Below are positions 15,442 through 25,512 of a stretch of DNA of 64,000 bases, one piece after another. The position numbers were made by a program, and so were the translations under genes. The stretch's first letter is position 1. Each line of letters opens with the position of its first letter. Location of the stretch: assembly GCA_015233565.1 (NCBI GenBank), contig JADFXM010000008.1, positions 124,001 to 188,000 of the forward strand, read 5' to 3'. The notes under the pieces are model-generated. The model was not told the origin of the DNA and searched no databases. It saw only the letters and a list, made by a program, of their open reading frames with translations. Source of the DNA: Candidatus Rifleibacteriota bacterium. Its GTDB lineage: Bacteria > Muiribacteriota > Ozemobacteria > Ozemobacterales > Ozemobacteraceae.

Positions 15442-16986
15442 CCCGGCAGAATCCTTATGAAGAACGTTAAATTCTCTGACAGCTTCGGCTTGTTTCAGAA
15501 TTCCTTTTATTAGGGAATCTTTGTCGTAAAGCTTATTTAGGGAAGAAAATTCCCCATCATCAAGCGATTTGGTTTTTTCAATAATATAGCTGGCTGTTGG
15601 AGCGGCTAGTGGTGAGATAACCTGCTTGCCACAAAGCGCATACTCGGTTTCGAGGGCCATTTTATAACCTTCCACGATATTCTCAAGAGGCGTTTGTGGG
15701 GCAATCTTGGAAATACATGCGAAAGCGTCTATTCTTCCTGCGCCATAAAGATTATCCTTGCCCTTTTTGCCTAAATCTACCGAAGTATCTTCGGCAATTT
15801 TGCGGATTTCGGTAATTGTAATCTTTGGATTTGCCTGTAGCATCAGAGCCACAAGCCCGGCTGCGTGCGGGCAAGCCATTGATGTTCCACTTTTGCTGAC
15901 TAATCCGCCCCCAATTGAGCATGAAACAACTTCTTCGCCTGGGGCGGTAACATCGGGTTTTATGTAAGTGTCGGTGATCCATTTACAGGGACCGCGGCTG
16001 CTGAAATCGCTAAGTTTGTCATTATCTTGGGTTGCGCCAATAGTCCAGGTGTTAAGAAAATTTGCAGGAACTTCAATTCTACCGCTTGGACCGCTGTTTC
16101 CTGCAGAGAAGACAGGTAGAATTCCGAGGGCGACCCAATTTTTTACTATTTCAAAGTAAGTCATGTCTATTGGATCACTCCCATCACTGGAGGTGTCGCG
16201 GCTCCAGGAGTTGCTTACCACTCTCGGAAAATCGTTGGTTTGAGGATTACCATCTGGATCCATCATCCATTGCATAGCTTTCATCTGACTTTCCTCGGTC
16301 GAATCACCATTTTTGTCAAAAGCCTTGGCAGATATCAATCTGGCCCCCGGAGCGACTCCAACTCCGCCAGAACCACAAATTGTCCCTGCTGTGTGGGTGC
16401 CATGCCCGTGATCGTCATAACATCCTGGTTTTGGGTTACTTGTGAAATCTCTGAATGCAATCACTTTCCCTGCAAGAAGTGGATGAGTAATATCAACTCC
16501 GGTGTCAACCTGGCCAACCACAATTCCACTTCCGTCAACTTTGAATTTATTCCAAACTTCCGGGGCTCGAATTTTTGCAACTCCCCATTGGGCTTCACTT
16601 CTGATATAGACAGGTTTTGAATTGGGGTCGTCGATGATGTATTTTCGACGCTGAACCGGAAATACGAACTCAACATTTTCAAGTTTTGCAATAGTTTTTA
16701 TCTTTTCGGAGGAAGCAGTAATGGCAATGGCATTTGCTGCCCAAATTTTGTCTACCGCTTCGGTGTTCACTCTTGAAGAAAGCGCTTCAAAGTTTTTATC
16801 ACATTCTTGCTGTAAATTCCGGATAAGCTTGCAGGGAGTATTTAAATCTTTGGAAGCCACTGAGGAAGTGTTTTTAAATTTTACAATCCAGCGATCTGTG
16901 GAATTTTCCATACCCCAACAAATGCAAGACGAAAAGACAAAAACACCGATAACAGCCAACTTGGAATAAAATGATTTGAACATCAT
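15436..16986 (-). CDS. Exported subtilisin-family serine protease (S8)
   Basis: 516-residue secreted protease. Signal peptide at residues 1-25; a probable inhibitor-I9-like prodomain (about 32-112); catalytic domain about 130-430 with Asp161 (VDTGVD), His195 (DDHGHGTHTAG), oxyanion Asn297 (SAGNSG) and Ser369 (SGTSMACPHAAG). The catalytic domain resembles the bacillopeptidase F/KP-43 type. About 85 C-terminal residues are helical and unrecognised and could be a processing or anchoring extension. All catalytic residues are intact. It converges with the YCII gene with a 6-bp overlap, so a shared terminator inside coding sequence or none at all is expected. Confidence 0.93.
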   Translation of the reverse strand: MMFKSFYSKLAVIGVFVFSSCICWGMENSTDRWIVKFKNTSSVASKDLNTPCKLIRNLQQECDKNFEALSSRVNTEAVDKIWAANAIAITASSEKIKTIAKLENVEFVFPVQRRKYIIDDPNSKPVYIRSEAQWGVAKIRAPEVWNKFKVDGSGIVVGQVDTGVDITHPLLAGKVIAFRDFTSNPKPGCYDDHGHGTHTAGTICGSGGVGVAPGARLISAKAFDKNGDSTEESQMKAMQWMMDPDGNPQTNDFPRVVSNSWSRDTSSDGSDPIDMTYFEIVKNWVALGILPVFSAGNSGPSGRIEVPANFLNTWTIGATQDNDKLSDFSSRGPCKWITDTYIKPDVTAPGEEVVSCSIGGGLVSKSGTSMACPHAAGLVALMLQANPKITITEIRKIAEDTSVDLGKKGKDNLYGAGRIDAFACISKIAPQTPLENIVEGYKMALETEYALCGKQVISPLAAPTASYIIEKTKSLDDGEFSSLNKLYDKDSLIKGILKQAEAVREFNVLHKDSAGL

Positions 16987-17203
16987 GCAAACCGCCTTTT
17001 ATTTTTTTTTCCTTGATTAAGACAAAATTGAAAGAACTTAATAAATTGTAACTAATAATTAAACGCAAAAATTTACCAAAAAGTTGAAAATAGTTTTTAA
17101 AAAGCCTGATTAGATCAATTTAAATTGGAAAAAATACTGTTCATTTTTTGCAAGGCAAAATAAATATTTTACCCATAACCTAAAAAAGATTACAAGTTTT
17201 AAC

Positions 17204-17450
17204 ACAAAGTTCAGATTTCCAAACCTCTGGGATTTAAATTCAGACATCCCAACCTCGGGGATTTAATTTTGGTACTATTTTTTCGATTGACGAATTGCCA
17301 ACTTCCTTTTGAAGGCATCTTCTGATTAATTTTTATGAAAGTTGGTCTCAGGATAAAATCCAATCTAAAAGTATTCGAAAATCAGAAAAATACCTTTTGA
17401 AGCTCTTTTCCAAGAAAATGCAAACTGCCGACGCCAGGAATTCTGAAGTT
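17204..17450. mobile_element. Repeat C, copy 1
   Basis: Left end ACAAAGTTCAGATTTCC and right end CAGGAATTCTGAAGTT form an imperfect terminal inverted repeat. The right half (GAAGCTCTTTTCCAAGAAAATG ... CAGGAATTCTGA) matches copies at 27211-27432 and 50836-50896. Confidence 0.55.
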
Positions 17451-17515
17451 ATTGAAAACTCTGACTTTTTCCAAAAAGTTGATTAATCGCGACTTATAGG
17501 AGGGGAACTTTTGCA

Positions 17516-17737
17516 TAATACCAATTTCAATTAGTTCATCCATCTGACCTATTTCGTGCTTCACGTCTGCGTAAATTGGAGTTGGGTTTGACGGAAATGA
17601 ATGCTTCAACCATTCCAGTAAGGGCTCCTAATTTTCATGAAAGTTCCTTCTTTTCTCGCAAAATATACCGATCCAATTTCATTTTGATCAAATCCATGTT
17701 CTTGGGGTGATGTACATATTTTTTGGGATTGGTATAA
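17516..17737. mobile_element. Repeat B, copy 1 (222 bp MITE-like)
   Basis: Ends TAATACCAATT and, inverted, TTATACCAATC. Nearly the same length and sequence in inverse orientation at 41977-42197, and a third copy with an insertion at 47393-47838. Inner landmarks are TTTTGATCAAAT, CTTGGGGTGATG and AATGAATGCTTCAACCAT. No coding capacity. Confidence 0.8.
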
Positions 17738-17738
17738 T

Positions 17739-19778
17739 TTAATAGTTCAGAAATTGCGGATGATTTTCAATTAATTTTTCAATTTTTGCTCTCTCTTCAA
17801 TCGAAAGACCTGCAGGAAATTGAGCCTCACTTCGTCGCCACCGGGAAAGCCATTCATTTCCCAAAAGGATTGGGGATGAAGGATGTGAAAACGCTCCATT
17901 GGATTTAGTGAAAGCGATGGTGGTATCTGCCTTGGGTCCTGTTCCAACTCCCTCGGCTAGATAAAAGCCAGCACATAAAAGCGAAACTCTCACTGCAGTT
18001 GAAGAGGAATAGGTGTAAAGTTCGGCACTTATGTCGGTCGAAAGACAGTGAGCAATGATTTTCGAAAAAGTCTCAGTGCTCCAAAGAGTTGAATTGGCCT
18101 TATAGGAAAAGGGATCATAAAAAATTAATTCCGGAACTCTAGCAGTTAAAAAGAGGCTCAAAAAATCTCCTTTTAAGAGTTCCCAGGAAAATAGTTTTGA
18201 GGAATGTTCCCATCTTCCATTTTCAAGAATCTGGTAAGGGGCACTATGACGCAAGTGCGGGAAATTTCCCGCGTTTTTACAAGCCAGTGTAAGTGGATCG
18301 AGGTCACATTCGAAACTTACCAGTTTGAGAGGACGAAATACCTTTTCATCTTTTTCAGAAATGACTTTTTCAAAACAGTTCACCACTGCCATGGCATTGG
18401 AGGCAGCCCCAAGTCCTACGTCCCAGATTACCAAATCGCCTGAATTCGTTTTGCTTTTCAATAGGCGGGATGCAAGATGCGACTGCTCAATATAGAGCTT
18501 GTTGGCCTCCTCCGAAGGGGAGATCACCGAGTGCATTATCTCACCGGAACTAATTTGTCGAATACTGGAAAAGCCTTTGGAAGAAGTGTGGATTTCATAA
18601 TCTCCTAATTTTGGGATACGGGAAATTTTTGCTCTTTTTGGGGGAACCCGTGGGTTATCTTCATCTGTTCTGACCAGCACAGGTCGTATATTTTCGTAAT
18701 ATGTGAGGAAACATCCCTTCAGTATGCTTTCCCGAATTTCAGTAACGAGGCGGTGATAGAAAGATAAATTGTGGCAGGTTAATAAAAACCAGGCTAGGGG
18801 CTCGTCAGATTTTACAAGGTGGTGAATATAGGAGCGAGTATAATTCAGGCATGATTGACAGGTGCATTGTGCATCAATCGGTTCCTGAGAAAATTTATGT
18901 ATTGAGCGGCGGAATTGAAGTTTTCCATGGGAGGTGAATGCCACCCCACGATGGGCCAATTGAGAAGGAATTATGCAATCGAACATATCGACGCCACGAT
19001 GAATGGCTTCAAGGATGTCAATTGGGGTTCCTACACCCATAAGATATCGGGGAAGATTTTTTGGGAGGTGCTCAGTCACAAGTTCGGTAAATTGGTAGCG
19101 TTCGTTTGGAGTTTCGCCGACTGCTAATCCACCAATCGCCATTCCGTCAAAAGGAAGCGTTTTCAAAAATTCAGCGCTTTGCTTACGAAGATCAGGGTGG
19201 CACGCACCTTGGACAATGCCGAAAATGGCTTGAGGGGAGTCGCCTCTTGCACGAAGTGAGCGATCTGCCCAACGGTGGGTCAGTTCCATGGCTGCTTTTG
19301 CTTGTTCAAATGGAGCTGTAGAGGGAATGCACTGATCGAGCGCCATCATGATATCACTGCCAATGGCTTTTTGCATTTCAATACTGGATTCAGGAGAGAG
19401 CAGACAAAAACTTTTGTCTACATAGCTTTGGAAACGCGCGCCGACCTCATTCAGTTCTCGCGAATGCGGGAGAGAGAAAATTTGAAAACCGCCTGAGTCT
19501 GTAAGAACAGGTCCATCCCAGTTCATGAAACGGTGAATCCCACCAGACTTCTTGAAAACTTCAGGACCAGGGCGTAAGAGAAGATGATAAGTATTCGCCA
19601 GAAGCATTCGTGTGCCTGCTTCTTTCAGACTTCCAACAGTCAGTCCTTTTACAGTTGCGCGAGTGCCAACAGGCATGAAAATAGGGGTTTTAATTTCTCC
19701 GTGTAACGTTTGGAACTTCGCAGCTCGCGCTTTGGAAAATTCGTTCTCTCGTTCAATTTTGAAGTTTAGTCGGGACAT
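17739..19778 (-). CDS. tgt: tRNA-guanine transglycosylase fused to an MnmC-type tRNA methyltransferase
   Basis: One uninterrupted 679-residue frame. Residues 1-375 are a bacterial tRNA-guanine transglycosylase, which exchanges guanine 34 for preQ1: Asp94 in LTDSGGFQ, nucleophile Asp267 in GVDMFDC, and zinc ligands Cys305, Cys307, Cys310 and His336. The loop after the nucleophile reads PSQLAHRG where most enzymes have PTRNARNG. Residues about 405-625 match the DUF752/MnmC methyltransferase group, which methylates aminomethyl-uridine 34: GEIMHS entry, SAM loop WDVGLGAASNA (452-462), acidic SFECD, active-site FYDPFSYKANSTLW, and TYSSSTAVRVSLLCAGF. A tail of about 40 residues follows. MnmC normally also has an FAD oxidase half, absent here. 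Both activities target the wobble base, though usually of different tRNAs. Confidence 0.9.
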   Translation of the reverse strand: MSRLNFKIERENEFSKARAAKFQTLHGEIKTPIFMPVGTRATVKGLTVGSLKEAGTRMLLANTYHLLLRPGPEVFKKSGGIHRFMNWDGPVLTDSGGFQIFSLPHSRELNEVGARFQSYVDKSFCLLSPESSIEMQKAIGSDIMMALDQCIPSTAPFEQAKAAMELTHRWADRSLRARGDSPQAIFGIVQGACHPDLRKQSAEFLKTLPFDGMAIGGLAVGETPNERYQFTELVTEHLPKNLPRYLMGVGTPIDILEAIHRGVDMFDCIIPSQLAHRGVAFTSHGKLQFRRSIHKFSQEPIDAQCTCQSCLNYTRSYIHHLVKSDEPLAWFLLTCHNLSFYHRLVTEIRESILKGCFLTYYENIRPVLVRTDEDNPRVPPKRAKISRIPKLGDYEIHTSSKGFSSIRQISSGEIMHSVISPSEEANKLYIEQSHLASRLLKSKTNSGDLVIWDVGLGAASNAMAVVNCFEKVISEKDEKVFRPLKLVSFECDLDPLTLACKNAGNFPHLRHSAPYQILENGRWEHSSKLFSWELLKGDFLSLFLTARVPELIFYDPFSYKANSTLWSTETFSKIIAHCLSTDISAELYTYSSSTAVRVSLLCAGFYLAEGVGTGPKADTTIAFTKSNGAFSHPSSPILLGNEWLSRWRRSEAQFPAGLSIEERAKIEKLIENHPQFLNY

Positions 19779-19966
19779 TTTTTTTACTTTTTATATTGAG
19801 AATGATTGGAAAAAAGTTTGAAAGGAAGTTTTTTTCACAACTTAAGTATAAATCAGGTGCTTTAAATCTGCAACTAGACAGAGTTATTATCAGCGTTTAA
19901 ATTAATTCCTTTTGAAATTTTCAAACTCTACTTGAAAAAACAATTTAAAAATACTACCCTAGGAAA

Positions 19967-21625
19967 ATGAGTAACAAAAAAATTCCTTTGAATGAACTCA
20001 AAAAAGCCTTGGAACAGCCGAATTCGGCTATTAAAAAAAGAGCACTTGCGGTAATTTTCAACGAATCGATTATTGAAGCTAAATCAATTCTTGAGGACTA
20101 CCTCGGGCGTGAGACGGAACCTGAATTGCAGGCCCTGGGGTTAAAAGTATTAAAAAAACTCCAGAGTTTTTCCAAATATTCTGGTGAAGTAGGATTAGAA
20201 AGACTTGAACCTTTCCTTTCGCATAACGACCCTGAAAGGCGCTTATTAGGACTTCGTGGATTAATAGGCCGAAGATCAAGCCAGATTCCTTTTCTGATTC
20301 ATAAATATTTTTCCCAGGAAACCAACTCGGAAGCACTCCTGCTAATTTCCGAAATATTGAAGCAGAATCCTGATTTTAGAAATTACCCAATGTTATTGAA
20401 TTTTGCCAATTCCCCAACAGTTAGTGTGAAGATAAGTGCATTGGACTCCTTTCTTGGATTGATTGCCGGTTTGATAATCCCAAACATTTTGAACTCACTG
20501 GATGATCCTTCCCCCCCTGTAAAGATGAAGGCCTTTCAAATTGTAAGCAAAATTGAAAGAAAATGGATATTTGAAGCACTTGATTCCATGTTGTCTTCAG
20601 ACTTGCCGGAAATAAGCAGAAAGGCAGGAAATCTTCTTCACCTTTTCATTTGCGAAGAGTTGTTGCCGGTAATTTCCCGACATAGCCAGCACCCGGATTC
20701 CGAGACTTCAGAATTATGTCGACATGCGCTTTTCCTGCTTTCAAAGAGAGGTTGTACTGAAGCTGAAGTAATTCTGGATAAATTCGAAAAATCCGAAAAA
20801 GTTGAAAGCAAGCTTGTTACAATGGAAGAAATATCTCCAGGTTTGCATGCTCAGGTAAAAGGTTTTCCTTTTATTTTAGGTGGAATCCTTCGTGCTGAAA
20901 TTCTTCATAATGATTCCTCGCTTATCCTTTACCGGTTGAAAGAATGTTTTGGGAAAATTTGTACTTTACTGGCCTCCTCGTTTATCGCTTTTTATTTTGC
21001 GTACGGTCAGAAGAAGAAACCGGAATTGCAAAAAAAATGCTTCAAAGCATTGTCTGAAGGAATTCTCAAATTTGACATCATCGATTTATTGGAGAGCCTT
21101 TCGCATTCTTTTCCACCGCCAGATCATGAGGGAGATCTTTTTCCGGCTATTTTGGCCAAAAATATTCTTGAGGACTATGAAGAGAACTTGTTTGGAGAAA
21201 TAATCTCTCTCCGAGAAGGCTTTTCATTTCTTGCCCAACATCCGGAAATGGCGGAAACTCTCCTGCATCCTGCACTAGTTGGAATGGAAAAGCTTTTTTC
21301 GTATCTCCAATGCTTTAAAGAAAATTCTTTGATTGTTAAATCTACAATGAAAGAGCAGATTCGATTTATCAATTTTTGGAAACCGTCCCCGGAATTTGTT
21401 GACCCAAGGCAATTAGCCAATTTCGGGTTTGAAATAAAGATAAACGCTCCAGTATTGGTAAGCAAAAATTCCTGCCATTTTTTGGAAATGCATCCATATT
21501 TGGCATTTGACAATGAAAAAATGCTTGCTATTCGCAGTGAACCGGACGAGCAGGAACTCTGGGATTTCCTTACCAGAAATAATATTCTTGAAGCATTTTT
21601 AGCTTTCCTTACTGAGAGGGTTTAA
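19967..21625 (+). CDS. HEAT-repeat protein
   Basis: 552-residue cytoplasmic protein. Residues about 10-270 are consecutive helical HEAT-like units (for example AIKKRALAVIF, PERRLLGLRGLIGR, PPVKMKAFQIVSKI, SETSELCRHALFLL). The C-terminal half is also helical but does not show clear repeats. No catalytic motif is seen. HEAT arrays usually act as protein-binding scaffolds. It precedes the lipoprotein/FecR/CHASE2 set on the same strand, but 407 bp of intergenic DNA separates them, so a shared role is not shown. The start has AGGAAA immediately before the ATG, a short spacing. Confidence 0.8.
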   Translation: MSNKKIPLNELKKALEQPNSAIKKRALAVIFNESIIEAKSILEDYLGRETEPELQALGLKVLKKLQSFSKYSGEVGLERLEPFLSHNDPERRLLGLRGLIGRRSSQIPFLIHKYFSQETNSEALLLISEILKQNPDFRNYPMLLNFANSPTVSVKISALDSFLGLIAGLIIPNILNSLDDPSPPVKMKAFQIVSKIERKWIFEALDSMLSSDLPEISRKAGNLLHLFICEELLPVISRHSQHPDSETSELCRHALFLLSKRGCTEAEVILDKFEKSEKVESKLVTMEEISPGLHAQVKGFPFILGGILRAEILHNDSSLILYRLKECFGKICTLLASSFIAFYFAYGQKKKPELQKKCFKALSEGILKFDIIDLLESLSHSFPPPDHEGDLFPAILAKNILEDYEENLFGEIISLREGFSFLAQHPEMAETLLHPALVGMEKLFSYLQCFKENSLIVKSTMKEQIRFINFWKPSPEFVDPRQLANFGFEIKINAPVLVSKNSCHFLEMHPYLAFDNEKMLAIRSEPDEQELWDFLTRNNILEAFLAFLTERV

Positions 21626-22032
21626 TTCCAGTTTTAGGTAGTTTCATTCCATTTTTGCTGCCATTTCTGGCGTTGGCAGTCTATTGTACCATTTGGTTTT
21701 CGGGCGATTACTTTGTGATGGGTACAAAAAACTTTCGCCCTCCGAAAAAATCGATTCAATTTTAATTTCAAAAAGCATAATTGCTGTCCCCCCCCTTTTT
21801 TGAATTTTCTTTGGGGCGTTTTTTCTTAAATTTTCCTGAAAAGTTTGAAAATTTTGGGGAACTAAAAGCTGATCAGGAGTTAATTTGCAATAGTTCCACA
21901 ACTCCCCTTCTATCTAAAAGAGCGAAATTTGACGATAGGGGTGGTTGCCAAATTAAAAAAAAGTTTTTTTATCAGTTTTGGGACAAGAGAATAGGGATCG
22001 GTAGGAATATTGATTGTTAGGATGGTTTCACA
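21626..22032. other. Intergenic region before the large lipoprotein
   Basis: 407 bp, AT-rich with homopolymer runs (C9 near 21789, T runs). No gene, terminator or known repeat was recognised. Frames on both strands lack ribosome sites. Confidence 0.4.
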
Positions 22033-25000
22033 TTGAACAGGAAGAAACCTCAAATCATTTTTAGAAACCCTCAAAAATTTGTTTACGCACTTTTTTTGTC
22101 AATTTTTTTTCTGGGAGCGTTATTAATCATTACTGGATGCGCTGGTGGCGGTTCTTCAGAATCGAAGAGTGCCGTCAGTCCAATTTCTTCGGGGGGGGTA
22201 TCCCAAAGAATATTGACCGGAAAAATCACAACCGCCAGTGTTCTTCAATCCTCAATTAGAGGACTTGATGCTTCGTTGCTTCCCGTTGCGAGTGCTGAAG
22301 TCTGGTTGGAAGAGAATCCCGAATTTATGCACTCTTTTACTACTGCAACAGGAGTATATCAATTTTTAAATGTTCCCCCCGGGGAATACCACATGGTTGC
22401 AAAATTATTTGACAACCTTAGCCAAAAGACATATAAAAACATGTCTTTTAAGCCGGTCTATGTTTCTGATAAAGAATCTGCAATTGAAGTTGATCCTGTA
22501 CAGATTGTCGAAGCAAAAAACACGGTTCGAGGGATTTTATTGGATCCTTACGGAAATCCTCTCCCTCAGGGAACAAAATTAAGCCTTTGGGGCGAAAATT
22601 TTTTTATTCGTGAGAATGGAAATTTTGAGACGCCACCGCTACCAGATGGATTCACCGAGGCTGAGCTGAAAATTCCATCAACCAGCACTTCGGGAAAATT
22701 GAATATCACTATTCCTTTCGCACCAGGTGAAACCCCATCCCAAATTGAGATAAATGCACCTTCTTTTGATTCTTTTGTTGTACCACCAACTGTATCGGTA
22801 GTGACATCAGGTGATGTTGCCTCCGTCAGTCGAAAAATCAGAACTCAAGGGCAAATTTTCCTTTTTGCCACCCCGAAAAGCGATGATTCAAGCAGTATAG
22901 GAAAAATTTCAATCTCCTGGGTTGCAACCAAAGGAGAGCTTTCAGTCGACCCGGTTAATGAATTTAAAGCTGCCTGGACTGCTCCTGAAACTCCTGGAAT
23001 TGCAACCATTTCAATTAAAGTTACCGACCCGCATGGAGCTTTCAGTTATACGAAAATCGGCTTTTTGGTTGGAATTGATTCTCCCAATAATGCAGCCGCT
23101 AATGATACTGAACCACCGATTGTTACTTTCAAATACCCCGCTGAAAATGCCACAGGAGTGCCGATTGGGATCGGAATCAGCGTAGGATTCAGTGAAGCGA
23201 TAGATTCACAATCATTTACAACTCAAAACTTTTTTCTGAAAACCGGCGAAAAATTAATTCCCGGAAGAATTTCTCTCAGTAAAGATGGCAAGAATGCGGT
23301 TTTCCAACCGGAAAACCCACTTGATAATGGGGCCACTTTTTCCGTTTATTTGTCCCGGAATATTAAAGATCTTGCGGGAAATACGCTCCAAACAACACTT
23401 TTCTGGACGTTTTCTACAGTTCCATTACTAAGCCCGACAGTGGCAAGAATTTCTTTTTTGAAAGTGCCACCTCTTTGTACTACTTTAGCCACGGCTGAAT
23501 TCAGGATCGATGGTTCTTTCCTATTAGCCTATAGATTCAAGCTTGATTCCGGAAGTTACAGCAATGAAATCCCTCTTACAGTACCGACTTATCTTTCAAG
23601 TTTAACAGAGGGAATTCATACTTTTTTTGTACTGGGAAAAAATTCTGATGAAGTTTGGCAATCAGAGCTAACTCCGGCCTCTTACTCCTGGTTAATAGAC
23701 TGGACACCGCCCTCAATTGCAATAAGTTCTCCTTCCATCAGCGAGACTGAAAGTGGCCCGGTTAATTATTCTGTAACTTATTCAGGGGCAGATTGGATTG
23801 GTTTGTCCAAAGACAAGGTTTCCCTTGAAAAAACTAATTCAGTCAATGGAGTTGTTGAGATTAAGGAAACCGGGATTACTACTCGTACAATTAACATCAA
23901 AGATATTTCAGGAGCTGGGACATTCAGAATATCGATAGCCTCAGGAACGGCATTCGATGCAGCAGGAAATATGGCTCTGGGAGCTATATCCAACGATTGG
24001 GTTAAAGTCACTCCTCCGCTACCAACGGCAACTCCGACTTTCAATGTTTCCACAATAATTCCTGAAAATGGCGGAGGTTTCGGAAATGAGGCGAATCTGG
24101 CAAATCAAATTGATTCGATGCTTGCAAAAGCTCCTGACAAAAAGGTCAGAATTAGGTTTGGAAACCCTCCACTTCCTGGATCGATCACTTTAAACATTTC
24201 AGATGACGATTCAAATCCAATAATACAAGCTGATTTCGAAGCCCAAACCGACGGAGTAGCAACTGAAGCATTATTTACGATGACCAGTACCGGTTCAACA
24301 ATATTGGAAATTTTTGGGGTTAATCCGATTTCCCAACTTTCCTTGAGAATGCAATTTACTTCAGCAGACGGGAAAAAGAGTGATTCAGTTCTGAAAGCCA
24401 AAGCCACCGCACCAATTGTGTCCTATGATCCAAATCCCAGGTGGAGATTTGTTGGATCAGCTGGTTTTTCAGATTACCTAGCTTTTAATCAGTGTTTGAA
24501 ATTCGATGGATCAGGTGTTTTGTATGTATCTTACAGTGAAATACTTGCTTTCAACGATGCAAGAATTACAGTGAAAAAATACAATGGAAAATCGTGGGAG
24601 AATGTTGGAAATCCTCGGTTTTCAGCCGGACCATCCACGGAACTGGCCATGGCGCTTGGGCCAGGGGATACGCCCTTTGTTGCTTTTTCCCAAAACACTG
24701 CTCCGGGAAATTATGATGGATTAACCAATGTAATGAAATTTAATGGAGCTTCCTGGGAAACAATCGGAACAAGTCGATTTACTGATGATGGTTGGAACAC
24801 AACCGCCTCAGGAACCAATTTGGTTATTGCACCAAATGGAAACCCTGTTGTTTCATTCGCTTCCACTGATGATTATGGAGATTATTGGACCTCAGTAGTT
24901 GGATTCGCATCGACTTATGGGGATTGGGGAAGCATGGCACCATGGGTGGATAACGGTGGTTGGTCGCAACCTTTTAATTACACTGTTTTCCGGAGCATGA

Positions 25001-25512
25001 GTATTTTCGGTTCAATCCCTTATGTTCTTGTCCAGGATTTTAATATTGGTAACGGTCTGGCGACCGTGAAAAAATTGGTGAATGGTACCTGGACTGATGT
25101 TGGGCCCGAGAGTTTTTCCGGAGGATTAATCGGGTCCGGTAGCATTCAAATTGATTCGGATGGAACACCTTACGTTGCATATTCTGATTATGCTTACGGT
25201 TTTAAAGCAATCGTCAAAAAATTTGATGAAACAAACTGGGTAAATCTTGGCTCTTCTAGCGGGATTTCCGACACTAGTGCTGATGACCTTTCCCTGGTAA
25301 TTCAAGGGAAGACAATTTTCCTGGCCTTTACCAGTCAAAATAAAACTACCGTATTAAGATGGAACAATTCTTCATGGGAGAGTCTAGGGTTGGTTCGTTT
25401 CTCGCCTGGACAAGCTTATTTCCTTTCGATGGCTGCTTTTAACGATATTCCATATCTCGCTTTTATGGATTACGCAAATGGTTTGAAAACGACGGTTATG
25501 AAATATGAGTAA
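22033..25512 (+). CDS. Large surface lipoprotein with Ig-like domains and a propeller-like tail
   Basis: 1159 residues. Lipoprotein signal with lipidated Cys36 (IITGC), then a low-complexity GGGSS stretch. Residues about 60-130 resemble a carboxypeptidase-regulatory-like domain (VYQFLNVPPGEYHMVAKL). Residues about 355-475 are a Big_5/SbsA-type Ig domain (TEPPIVTFKYPAENATGVP ... LAGNTL). Another Ig-like section follows. Residues about 805-1159 contain at least five repeats of the form VKKYNGKSWENVG ... PFVAFSQN, suggesting a beta-propeller. The frame starts with TTG at 22033, preceded by TAGGATGG; no better start exists. The stop overlaps the FecR gene by 8 bp, so the two are translationally coupled. 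Likely an outer-surface binding or structural protein; the ligand is unknown. Confidence 0.8.
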   Translation: MNRKKPQIIFRNPQKFVYALFLSIFFLGALLIITGCAGGGSSESKSAVSPISSGGVSQRILTGKITTASVLQSSIRGLDASLLPVASAEVWLEENPEFMHSFTTATGVYQFLNVPPGEYHMVAKLFDNLSQKTYKNMSFKPVYVSDKESAIEVDPVQIVEAKNTVRGILLDPYGNPLPQGTKLSLWGENFFIRENGNFETPPLPDGFTEAELKIPSTSTSGKLNITIPFAPGETPSQIEINAPSFDSFVVPPTVSVVTSGDVASVSRKIRTQGQIFLFATPKSDDSSSIGKISISWVATKGELSVDPVNEFKAAWTAPETPGIATISIKVTDPHGAFSYTKIGFLVGIDSPNNAAANDTEPPIVTFKYPAENATGVPIGIGISVGFSEAIDSQSFTTQNFFLKTGEKLIPGRISLSKDGKNAVFQPENPLDNGATFSVYLSRNIKDLAGNTLQTTLFWTFSTVPLLSPTVARISFLKVPPLCTTLATAEFRIDGSFLLAYRFKLDSGSYSNEIPLTVPTYLSSLTEGIHTFFVLGKNSDEVWQSELTPASYSWLIDWTPPSIAISSPSISETESGPVNYSVTYSGADWIGLSKDKVSLEKTNSVNGVVEIKETGITTRTINIKDISGAGTFRISIASGTAFDAAGNMALGAISNDWVKVTPPLPTATPTFNVSTIIPENGGGFGNEANLANQIDSMLAKAPDKKVRIRFGNPPLPGSITLNISDDDSNPIIQADFEAQTDGVATEALFTMTSTGSTILEIFGVNPISQLSLRMQFTSADGKKSDSVLKAKATAPIVSYDPNPRWRFVGSAGFSDYLAFNQCLKFDGSGVLYVSYSEILAFNDARITVKKYNGKSWENVGNPRFSAGPSTELAMALGPGDTPFVAFSQNTAPGNYDGLTNVMKFNGASWETIGTSRFTDDGWNTTASGTNLVIAPNGNPVVSFASTDDYGDYWTSVVGFASTYGDWGSMAPWVDNGGWSQPFNYTVFRSMSIFGSIPYVLVQDFNIGNGLATVKKLVNGTWTDVGPESFSGGLIGSGSIQIDSDGTPYVAYSDYAYGFKAIVKKFDETNWVNLGSSSGISDTSADDLSLVIQGKTIFLAFTSQNKTTVLRWNNSSWESLGLVRFSPGQAYFLSMAAFNDIPYLAFMDYANGLKTTVMKYE

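Larger units (their letters stand above)
16987..17738. other. Intergenic region filled with MITE-like repeats
   Basis: 752 bp holding repeat C copy 1 (17204-17450) and repeat B copy 1 (17516-17737), the latter ending next to the tgt stop. The minus-strand frame at 17382-17609 is made of the two repeats and is not a gene. 16987-17200 shows only AT-rich sequence. Confidence 0.6.

Noticed and set aside
17382..17609. 75-codon minus-strand frame
   Set aside because: Formed entirely by repeats C and B; the peptide similarity to a frame at 50701-50931 comes from the shared repeat, not from a protein family.
22033..22045. ATG at 22022 as the lipoprotein start
   Set aside because: It is out of frame by two bases with the lipoprotein; the TTG at 22033 is the only start in frame.
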